Assembly: GCA_039090855.1 (NCBI GenBank)
Contig: CM076991.1
Span: forward strand, 100,886,021-100,950,020
DNA from: Macrothele yani
Lineage: Eukaryota > Arthropoda > Arachnida > Araneae > Macrothelidae
Direction of reading: 5' to 3'
DNA: 64,000 bases
The translations under genes were made by a program, and so were the position numbers. The notes beneath the pieces are model-generated. The model ran no database searches and was not told the DNA's origin. It saw only the letters and a list, made by a program, of their open reading frames with translations. Shown here piece after piece: positions 42,701 to 54,700 of this stretch. Position 1 is the first letter of the stretch. Each line of letters starts with the position of its first letter.

Positions 42701-45700
42701 GACCGAAAATGAATCTTCTCGCAGTTAGCTCGAAAATTTCGTGTGATGAATCTCCCACACAAAGCACGCAATTAATAAAATTAATTCTTCTACAACGAGA
42801 TGGCCATTCGAGCATTGCTGTCAGATGACCCGAAACCTGCGATTTAGTGTCCCCGCCTTTTTCAAGGCGAGAAAGATTCCTATTACGTGACCTGACGGAC
42901 TACTAAATCAAATGGACTATTGAGCAACGATAAGCCTGCCAACGTAGTTCAGTTGGGAGAACAGTCGCTCCGGAGAACGAAGCTTACCACCGGCATAAAG
43001 GTGTTATAGCAGTCACCCGTTTTTAATTTGGGACCACTCTTTCCAGGGAAGGGACGGCACGGCACCATTAAGCAATCACAATAACTCTCCTCATCTGGGA
43101 CTCGAACCAAGGCCCATCTTGGACAACTGTTCAGAAGCCAGGGCCTCAGAGCACTCCGTCACTCGGGCGGCTCCTTTTTGTGGACTGACTGAATTTGTTT
43201 CTAACATAAACTCCTATTTATAAATTCAAAGCATTTACTCTCAGTAAGTTAAAATAAATTATCCGCTACAAGCCTGAATTTAAGGATGATATTCTGTAGT
43301 TTGACATTATCTGGGTAACAACCAAAATTTTTAGTTACTTCCACAACAATGAATCCGAATTTTCTGAAACTCGTTAGCAAGCACTAATCAAGGAACACGA
43401 ATACACTAAATTAATACAGTGTTTTTACACCAATAAAATCAACGGATGTTATAAATATAATAAAATTAATATAGTGTTTTACACCAATGAAATCAACGGA
43501 TGTTATAAATATAATAAAATTAATATAGTGTTTTTGCACAAATAAAATCAAGGGGTGTTATAAATATAATAAAATTAATATAGTGTTTTACACCAATAAA
43601 ATCAAGGGATGTTATAAATAAAATAAAATTAATATAGTGTTTTACACCAATAAAATCAACGGATGTTATAAATATAATATAGTGCTTTACATCAAATTAA
43701 TATAGTGTTTTACACCAATGAAATCATCGGATGTTATAAATAAAATAAAATTAATATGGTGTTTTACACCAATAAAATCAATGGATGTTATAAATATAAT
43801 AAAATTAATAAAGTGTTTTACACCAAATTAATATAGTGCTTTTACACCAATAAAATCAATGGATGTTATAAATATAATAAAATTAATAAAGTGTTTTACA
43901 CCAAATTAATATAGTGTTTTACACCAAATTAATATAGTGTTTTACTCCAAACTTTTAATGAACGTTTTAAAACTATTTTTCTCTTTTTTCGTTAAAAAGA
44001 CAGTTTTCCTTATAGACACATGTACTGCTGAAAGAATACATTGGTCAAGAACACAGCACTCAAAATAAGCAGTGTGACGCAGTAAGTAAATTCCTTAGCA
44101 AACTTGCAATGATGACCAGCCCAGATTGTTTACTTTTAATCGACTGCCTTAAGACAAATTATGGTCAGCTTATTCTATTATGGTTTTTTTAATACTATAC
44201 AGTAACGTTGGAAACGATCCTTAATACAGCGCCATAGCAGCTGAATAAAGTCAAATTATGAACTTACTTCTATAACAAGTGATTCTCCTTTGTAGAGTTT
44301 GATATCATTGTCTTCAAATGAGAAAAACTTCGGGTCCGTTACATAGGTGAGATCAGAATAAAGGCTTGGAAAATTGTTCTGAAGTTCTCGAACACTCTCC
44401 ACGTCGTCCATTATGAAACCAATTCTAAATTTCAAGCTGTCAGGGCTTTCCTCGGCCATATAGTCATTGTGGTGTACTTGAAAACGAGACATCGAACCCA
44501 CAATCGAAGGAGATGGACAAATCATACAGTCGTCAGACTTGACATCGCACACCTGTCGAAAACACAGCGTGATTAATTCTACACAATTAAACACCACATC
44601 CAGGAAAAACAAAAAACAACATTTATTCTGATCTGGTAAAAGTACTAGTACGCAAAAAGATTACAAATAATCGCACAAAATCTGATCATGGTCCGATCAA
44701 AAAGTTCCGAAACTAGGCCGATATACAACAAAGTACTTACGTTACTTAAGTCTGGCTATGATCTCCCTCTAGTCTCCTTGGGCGGGGATACACCGCTGCC
44801 AGCGTTTTTGCCACTGTTGGAACGCTCACTGGAAGTCCTGTTCGCGAATCGCGTCAAGCACCGTCTGCGATTCGCGCTGGATCTCGTCCATGGTTTCGAA
44901 ACGGCGACCCTTGAGCTTCAGCTTCGGGAAGAGAAAGAAGTAGCAGGGAACTAAATCCGGCGAGTAAGGCGGGTGAGGAAGAGTAGTCATGCTGTTGCAA
45001 AACTGACGTGTTGCTAACTCTCTTCGAGCTGCTGCATTGTCTTGATGGAGCAGGAACTCGTCCCTGCTGCAAATTTCAGGTCATTTGCGGCGAATGTCCT
45101 CCCTAAGACGCCGCAGAACATCGCAGTAAAAAACAACGGTGACGGTCTGGCCCTGGGGAACAAATTCACGGTGCGCAACCCAACGAAAATCGAAGAGCAC
45201 GATGAGCATGTTTTTGTTTGCGCTCCGGAACTATCGGGCCTTCTTCGGTCGTGGAGATGCCGGGCTCTTCCACCGCGACGACTGTTGTTTGCTCTCCGGG
45301 TCGTAACCGTAGACCCAAATCTCGTCCCCAGTGGTGACCCCCCGACAGGAGCGTTGGTTCATTCACCACTTGCTGACGAAGATGTTGGACAGAGTTCGAC
45401 ACGGAGCGCCTTACTTTCGTGGTTCAGAATCTTCAGCACAAACTTTGCAGCAATGCGGTGCATGTTCAAAACCTGACGTATGACAGATTGATGATGGTAG
45501 CAATGTCTTGAATGGTTCTCCGACGATCCTCATCCCTAATTTTGTCCACATTTTCGGAGGTTTTGCTCGTCGACGGTCGCCCTGACCTCTCGTCGTCTTC
45601 CAGTGCCGTTCTTCCGACCTTGAAGCGCGAGTGGCACTCACAACACCTCGCACGACTCATTGCTTCATTGCCATAAGCCTGCCGCAACATTTAATGCGTC

Positions 45701-48700
45701 TTCATTCCCGATTTGCCGCAGAATTGGATGTTCGCTCGCTGCTCTAGTTTGCAGCCCATACCGAAACCGCAGCTGTGTTCTGCACGTGGTCACCAAATAT
45801 CGTGGAGCACAGCTCCCGATGTTCACAGAACAACGCCACTCGGCACAATGACTCGTGAAGGTCACTGCCCTCGACCGCTGCTCGCGCATCCGCGTACTGC
45901 CATCTGTTGGCGCGCTACGTACCTAGTCTCGGAACTTTTTGATCGCACTACGTAAGCGCCGAATTGATGTACCGATAAGCATTGTTTTTATTTGCAATTC
46001 AACACATAAAAGGTTAATAGAGCTGCTGGAATGTTTTGCGAGACTCTAGACAAGCATTTTGGGCATAATTTTTGTGAAATTTATGTAAAAGCATTTTGCT
46101 TCCACACATAAACTGAATACTATGCACCTTTTAAGACACAATATTCCACTATCATTTATTTTTATTAACTCTGCGTCACGAAATATACATAGCAATGGTT
46201 ACAATGGAAATCGCAGGATGCAGAGCTAGTAGATTGAGTAGAAAAAAACCCAACTATAGACATTATTACACTTAACAATAAATAAAAAATAATAATTACG
46301 TTTAATTTATTTGCCCGCATAAAGATCTTCAGAAAAATTGTTCCCTCATAAATATAAATCTATAGTACAACTTTTTTTGCAGAAAGCTCTCCTCCTTACG
46401 TGTATGATTGCATTTCTATGCCTTTAGAATATCATAATGGTCTAAGTTCTATAATAAAAGTCAACTCCCAACTTGCTGCAAATCACACATAACATTTAAA
46501 AAGTGCAATTTCATACAAGTTTCGTCAATACTTTTTCGCTAGACTGTAAACAGTACTATAGTTCGAGAACAACTGCACGAAAACAATATCAAAGGGTGGG
46601 GGGGGGCGTAGGTGGCTGCAGAGATGCACTGTTGTGGCCGTATCAGCGAACAAGATATTTCTTTGGCTAAGGCCTGAATGAAACTCAGATTTTGTCCTGG
46701 TAGCAAATCATATGCATGTACTTTCCTTTACAATAAACGATGCGAACCGCAATTAAAAAAAAAATTTGCAGCACCGTGGCAGCTGCCGTCACTTCCTTTG
46801 GCCAGTATTATTGTTAAATATCATTTTGTTGCAGAAATGTTTGTTTCGCCACTCCAGTGGTCTAAACGATGGCTTCTGATCATTCGTCCGAAAGGGGTCC
46901 GGGTTCGAATCCCGTGCGGCATGGATGGTGTTTGTCTTACGGCACTGGCTCTCTCTCTCTCTCTCTCTCTCTCTTCCCTGGAACCAGTGGCCCTATATTA
47001 GCAACGGGCTACTGTTTATAGCCCATTGAGTTGCTCACGGTGGTCATTAACCCTCCAATAAAAAATAAATGTTTGTTTCAGCTTGAAAATGTAGGCAAAC
47101 ATTTTGGAGAGCTGAATTTAAAGGCATCGGAAACCTTTCCCGTAATCGTAATTTCTTTACGGGGTTATATATTGTTAAAAACTATTTTATTTTATGAATT
47201 TCTGTGCTTTTGGTTGAACGTAGAGGCAAAAGATTCCAGCAGCGGAAGTTGGACTATGCGGTAATTTATTTTCTTCGTGATATTTCCTCAACTGTATATT
47301 GTTGTTAAATATTATTTTATTTCACAAATGTTGATATTTTGACATAAAGTTATGTCGAAAGGTCTTACTTCGCACTTAGAGCTTTGAAAAGTGTACCAAA
47401 GTATGCACATTCAGAGCGCAGAGTGTTATCGATCGTTGAACTGCTGTATTACCTAATCTTGGCTTCTTTTTTTTAGGTAGAAGAATTATAAAGGGATGTG
47501 TCCTTTTTCTCTCTTTCTATAATAAAACGACATTATCTGGACTTATATAACTAAATCAAAAACAATGAACAGCTGCTTAAGAGTCTAGCACGGTTATTTC
47601 TCCATACCTACAATCTGAATGAAAAAATGCAGTAACTTATTTTTAGCAGAAATCTTGATAAAGAAATCAATCTACATAATCGCCATTTAAGAAATCTAGC
47701 AGTCCATTATTCTTACTATAAATCTTCCCGAAAACAGCTGCAGAAAAATCAAATGAAAATGTAAAAGGAAAGATACTTAAAGTATCGAAGGAAAAGAAAA
47801 GAGGGAAAAGATGAGACAAACTGTTCTTGAATGGCTGAAAATGGCAGGGTTAAAGTGAACCATCCGTTAATCTGCTCCCAAACTACACGCATTTCTTAAA
47901 ATAAAACAGATAACTGACATAAAGAAAAAAAAGTTTTATTAGAATTGGAACCGCGCTTAATTGATTTCAGTGCTCTTCTTTTCAGCCTTTCGTCTCCTTT
48001 TTCTCCATCGTTGCCATCCTTTCATGGGCCATTAGCTCGGGATTTATCTCTATCCTCATCCTCTATTTAAAAGGCAGCAGTAATCTGATGTTCCCCACAG
48101 CAAAGTGCCACCACCTTAATAACCGCGTTTCAAAGTAGCTGCTCAAAAAAAGTAAAACCCTGGAAAATCTTTGGGCTTGAAAATTTGGTTTCTTATTTCG
48201 AACAGCGAGAGAAATGCATGGTCAAAGGGGAAAAAACTTCAAACTAAAATGCTAAGAAATGTTTAACAAACTGTCTTGAAAAGCTGATCTAATTGAGAGA
48301 TATGTATTTCCCCCGCAGCCTGTATTTACCAAAGTTCCATGTCATTTGTTTTTAACAACTTGTATATCAGATAAAATTTATATATTCTTCTCGCCAACAT
48401 CATCTGTCCCAAAAAGCTAATTGATGGAAAAGAGCCATTACAAGCGTTTCTCGAAACAAATTTCGCATGTCACCCAGTGACTATAGGGAGAGAGCCTAGT
48501 TTGGGTTTATTTCACGGTATTATTATTTATGAGAAGAAGATCTGTCTGTTTTAACAGCTGATCTTCTTCTCTTATAATAAGTCAGGTTCAAAAACAGTGT
48601 CCCTGCTCGCAGCAATACGATTTCTCAGTTGTTTGAGATAAGGAATAAGAAAATTGGGCTTCTTATTCCCGTACTGCTTCGATATTTAAGCCTAATTTTT

Positions 48701-51700
48701 GTCTTTTTTCATTTATTCATTTTTCAGTTGCCACATATTCCAATTCAAAATACAAACAATATAATCAATTACAAAAAATGTAGAAACCAGGAGGAGGAGG
48801 GAAAAAGTCGTAAGGCCTAACATAGCTCTCCCACAACTAGTACTAAAAAAAAAAAAAAAAAAAAAAAAAGGACACGAACAACAAATAACAATACAAAAGA
48901 CAAGTCAAAGTCACATTGAATATAACTGAAAGATTAAATAAATACATAAGTGTATATAGATGCAAGGTCTATTCATAAGCCGTGAAATCAATCCAGCGAC
49001 CAGATCAGGTCAACTCAGCACTCATTGAGAGACTTGTTAATAAGGTGATGCTTGAATTTTTTTTAAATAGGCCAAAATTGTTAATAGATTTTATGTCATA
49101 AGGCAAGGAGTTCCAAAGTTTTGGACCCGAATAATTAATATTCATTTTAATTGTTTCTGTCCGAGGGAAATTAGGTATGAGTGTTGATCGATTCCTGGTT
49201 TCATAAGTATGAGTACGAATATTTAATGATATTAAGTCATGGTATAAATCATTTTTAATTCTTCTGAACATTATTTTACCAAGATTATAGTCAAATAATT
49301 GTTTTATTGTAAGTATATTATATTTATTGGGATTTACTTCTGACCGAAAGGTAAGATTAGGTATAGAATTATTAAGAGTTTTGAGGTCTATTAATCTTAT
49401 ATATCTATTCTGTAATACCTGTATTTTGTTTAAGTTATATTGTGTTGTTTGCCCCCATGTCAGTTATAACGAAGTAAATTTCTCCGTCATTTCTGTCCAC
49501 GCCAGGATTTGAACCCGGATCCCCCTCATTCCGGAATAAGTCACTCTACCAATTGAGCTATGCGGACGTTTGTTCTGATTCCTATCTACCTTTATGTCGT
49601 GTGCGTCCTGCTGGCAGGTACGTCACACAGTATACAGTAATTTATATGTGTTTGTATTAGTGTGTAGTATAACAGTGTTATTATTTTAAGGGACAAATTT
49701 ATCATAATCTTACTAACTACACCAATGTTTCAAGATATTATATTAGTCAGGTTGTCAATATGCATATTCCATTTCAAATCATTTCGAATCAATACTTCCA
49801 AGTAAGAATGACTATTCACAAAATCAATTTTAGCTCTATTCAAGACCACCACGTCACTCATAGATTGTAGTATTTGTAGTTTCGAAAAGATAGCCTTGGT
49901 CTTGTTCACATTAATAATCAATTCATTGCTATTTAACCAATTTGCCACCAACACAAGTTGTGCATTTATTCTGGATGTAAGATCTAAAGTATTATTACCC
50001 TAGAATAAGATTGTTGCATCATCAGCAAATAAAATTAAAACATTATCTTTTGCCACTGTAAAGAGATCATTAATATACAAGGCGTTGACTTTAATAAGGA
50101 TTCTTCGTGCGCTAAACAATATTTTAATTCGAAAAGTTTTTCAGCACGATAAGATATATTTAATAGTACAGTCTGTACTAAAAAATAGACATTTATAAGG
50201 CACAACAACTTACAAGATCTTTCAAAGCACCATGTGCTCCATCGTCAGGTAAATACCTGACGATGGAGCACATGGTGCTTTGAAAGATCTTGTAAGTTGT
50301 TGTGCCTTATAAATGTCTATTTTTTAGTACAGACTGTACTATTAAATATATCTTATCGTGCTGAAAGGCTTTTCGAATTAAAATATTAATATACAAATTA
50401 AATAATATAGGACCAAGGACCGAACCTTGTGGCACTCCAGAAATTATATTTCCTATTGTGGATTGTGTCATATCAATCACAGTATATTGCTCCCTAGCTG
50501 ATAAATAACTTTTGAATAGATTATATGTAGAAACCCTAATTCCAATAGAAAATAATTTGGTTAGTAGAATATCATGGTTTAGCGTATCAAAAGCTTTAGA
50601 TAAATCTAAGAAAATTGCAATTGTTGATTGATTTTTATAATTTTTTGTTGGATTAAATTATGTGTAAATGAAATTGCAACCTCTGTTGATTTATTTGGCA
50701 AAAAGCCAAATTGATTTTTGTTAAACATGTTGTATTTTTGTAAAAATGAAAGTCATGTAACGTAAATTAATTTTTCTAGCAATTTAGCAAAAATAGTCAA
50801 ATTTGCAATTGGTCGATAATTATTTGCTTCGTTTACCGAACCTTTCTTGTAATTCGTTGTGAATAAGCATATCACGAAGAAGGTAATACAACAGTATGCG
50901 GTACGAAATTCGATGTTTCCTTTCATGCGGGGTCGAAGGGGGTGATAGACGACATTATTTATAACCTGGGAGCCAGTACCGAGGTTCCGACGGCTTAACG
51001 TGCCCATTCGACGCACATTTAGTGCTTCGAGCATTCGTACTTGCTCTGGGTCTATCCTGAGATTTTTCAGTGGCATTCACGAACGTTGATCGCAGCCCAC
51101 GTATAAGAAAGTAGAAGAAACTGTATACTATTTGAGTGGAGAAAAGGAAATTTCGAAACTACAGAGGCGCAATTTCAAGTCTGGCCCACCCAGGTAAAGA
51201 AAAGAAAACAAAAAAACTCGTTCCTTCCTTGCTGATGTGCCGCGTTGAAGAATGGGTGAGTATTTTTGTGATGTCACCATGTGTGCGTGTTGATTGATAT
51301 TATCATTCGGGATACGTATGTGATTTTGTACTTTGAGAAGACTGGATTTTGTAATTTGGACAAACGGCACGATATTGAAATAAACGTATCGATGTTAAAT
51401 TAGCATCGAGTAAACCATAGGCAAGAATAAAATTCGTCGTTTGTTGTAATCCGAAAATGAAAACGCTCGACATAACGTGAAGACTTTTCGCATGCCACTA
51501 AGTTATGAAGATTTATGTAAGGGCATATCTGCTCCTAAACAAAATTTCTACCATTAAACTACATGTCTTACAGTGATTTACACACGAAAGGTAAAGAAGT
51601 TTTACAATTTGAGTTATGATGATTTATCACTTAATGTGGAAACTTCCCTTTGCCCATTATTAACTTGTTTATTTCACTCTAGGTGTTTATTTCGAATATA

Positions 51701-54700
51701 CTTAATGGACAAAAAATTTGACGTGCCTACCTAACAGAGTGCTGGTCTTCCTCTAGCGCGAATAACAACCTGAATACGCAGAAACATCGACTCCACCAGA
51801 TGTCGCAGGGTTTACGGAGGTAATGCCAGCCATGCCTGCTGCAGGATACATTGTCCACAACTCCGCCCGAGACGTCGGTCCAGGATCCATGGATCTGATG
51901 TTCCCAGCCATGCCTATTGCAGCATTGTCCACAACTCCGCCCAAGACGTCGGTCCAGGATCCATGGATCTGATGTTCCCAGCCATGCCTGTTGCAGCATT
52001 GTCCACAACTCCACCCGTGACGTCGGTTCAGGATCCATGGATCTGATGTTCCCAGTCATGCCTGTTGCAGCATTGTCCACAACTCCACCTGAGACGTCGG
52101 TCCAGGATCTATGTCCAGACGACAAATCTGCAGCGGTACATTCCAACCGTGCAGCTTGGTTGGGAGAGCAACTTGCTCCGGAGTGAGGGGTGGGCTTGAT
52201 CTCACAGCGCGCGGTACCGTTCTCTGACGCTGCTTGGTCTCCGATTACCTGGACGTGATTTGCGCGGCCATTGCCAATCGGTCGTTCTGTACGATCCTGC
52301 ACAGTCTACATCGAGTCCAGTCATCAATGGAGTATGGTAGGCCACCGCTTGCTCTCTAGGCGCTGGTATGTCCGTCGATGGTATACTCGTGGTACACCCT
52401 TGATACGGTTGACCTCGAGAACCCTATGGTTCTTACCACTTGGCGATAAGATGGCCCATCTGTCTTGCGTCGTCAATGATCAAAGTAACTCAGATCACCA
52501 CGTTTACCTATGTTCGTCAATGGCGGTACACTCTTGGGAAGCCCTGCGGTCCACCTATGTATCGCTTGCATTCGGTTTGGGTCTGTACCACTCTGAGAGA
52601 GGGATGGCCATGTCAAGTGCCCATAACTCATATCTCTAATGTTTTGCCTACTGAGTGTACAATACCACAAAGTGGAGAACTATCGTGCGGATTTATTTCG
52701 GTGCGTGTCCTGTCCGAGTAGTTGATTCGTGAATTTGAGTGATGCGTCACCGAGGGCTAAACTCTTGTGCAGCAGTTTTTACCAATTATGGCAAAAATGT
52801 TCCTTTTATTTGACCGACGAGGATCGTCCGAGTAACAAAAGAACACGTTTGTCAAGAATGCACATAAATAATCTAACTTTTCCGATTTTTTTTTCTTGCC
52901 TTCTATGTTGTAGAATGAGAAAATTGCTGGAGACCGTTAGTTGTCAGTTGTTGTCTTCTGTCAGATGCACAAGAAAAATAAAGAAAAGCAAAACGAACAA
53001 GACGTGTTATTGACGAAAAGAATGACGATGATATTTCTCACGTTCCGAGTTGCTTCTTCTTAGTTGGATGGCGTGGCGTGTAAATACAACCCATTAAATA
53101 CTATCAGTAGTGGTCAAGTTGAATTCGCAGAAGAAAGGGAAAACAAGTAAATGAAAAAATGTAATTTTTCTTACTTCTTGTGCAAGATCATGGCGCCCAC
53201 TCCAGTTTTGTTATAGAAGAAAATATTTTGCAGCTGTACTGCAACGAACACATTTATTTATCGTATTGCGTACAGTTTTTATATATGGGTGTTAAACGAA
53301 ACTTAATTGCGTCGTACAAATCCGGAAGAAGTTCGAATTTTTCCCCCTCCAATTTTCAATTGTTGTCAAGATAAGAAAAGAATGAAACAAAGTGAGCTAA
53401 GGCATAATACGCAGGTAGCAGTCAGCAGAAAATATTTCTAAATCTGATAAAGTTTTATCCCAAAGTGGTTATAAAAACACTAGTGTTTTGGGGAAGAACT
53501 CGATTCTGATGCGCTGAAAATAGTTTTCTTCGTCAAAACATTCGCACCTCGTCTAATGCACGTAAGTAGAAAAGCCAAATCTTGGCAATAACCTACATCT
53601 TATACCCGACGGAAGTTTCGATTTTTAAATGTAAAACCTTATGTTTTTTATTGGTGCTCACAATTTTGAGTCTTATAAGGGGCTGAGATATCCAGTGAGT
53701 CTGAAAAGCGGTTGAGTCTTATATCCAGCGAGTCTCAAAGGCGGTTGACTCGTATATCAAGTGAATCTCAGATATGATCAGATCATATGTAGAAGATTTA
53801 GGAAGGCAGTGTCTGACCCCAGGTCTTAAACAACCCTTAGAAATAGGAAGCTAGGAGATTTGGGCTAGAGTGCCCCATAGGAAAGTGACACGGAAGCTAG
53901 GTAGAAAGTGGGAGGAAGACGTCTTTATTCATCACAGGGGGGGGGGGCAGTACCCGGGGTCCGACGGCTTAACGTGCCCATCCGACGCACGGCAGATATT
54001 TAGTTGTTCGAGCGCTCGTACCTGCCTGGGATTGAACCTAAGATTCCTCCGTGGCAGTCACGAACGTTGACTACTAGGCCATCCGCGGCCGCATCAAGTG
54101 AATCTCATGTGAGGTTGAGTCTTATTCCCAGTGAATGTCAAAAGTGGCTAAGTCTTGTATCCAGTGAGTCTCACAAGCCACTCAGTCTTATATCCAGTGA
54201 GTCTCATAAGCGTCTGTCTTATATCCAGTGAGTTTCATAAACGGCTGAGTCTAATATCAGGCGTCTTATATGCGGTTGAGTCTTACATTCAGTGATTGTC
54301 ATAAGCGGCTGAGTTTTATATCCTGTGACTATCATAAGCGGTTGAGTCTTATACCCAGCGAGTTTTATACGCGACTGAAGCTTATATCCAGTAAGTGTCA
54401 TAAGCGGCTGAGCCATATCCAGTGAATCTCATGAGCGGCTGTCTAATATCAAATGAGTCTTATATGCGGTTGAGTCTTATATCCAGTGAGTCTCATAAGC
54501 GGTTGAGTCTTATATCCAGTGAATTTTATACGCGACTAAATCTTATATCCAGTCACTGTCATGAGCGGCCGAATCTTACACCCAGTGAGTGTCACAAGCG
54601 GCTGAGTCATATCCAGTGAGTCTCATGAGTGGAGTCTAATATCAAATGAGTCTTATGCGGTTGAGTCTTATATCCAGTGAGTCTCATAAGCGGTTGAGTC

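Larger units (their letters stand above)
48870..50850 (-). mobile_element. CR1/Jockey-type LINE reverse transcriptase, broken by two later insertions
   Basis: Minus-strand order: [20 protein letters not shown] (about 50790-50850), [59 protein letters not shown] (about 50400-50460), [palindrome insertion], [20 protein letters not shown] (about 50000-50060; FADD catalytic box), [20 protein letters not shown], [SINE insertion], [18 protein letters not shown] and [15 protein letters not shown] (about 49090-49140). This is the finger-palm-thumb order of a non-LTR RT. The 5' endonuclease half is absent. A few stops are present, so it is inactive. Confidence 0.87.
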
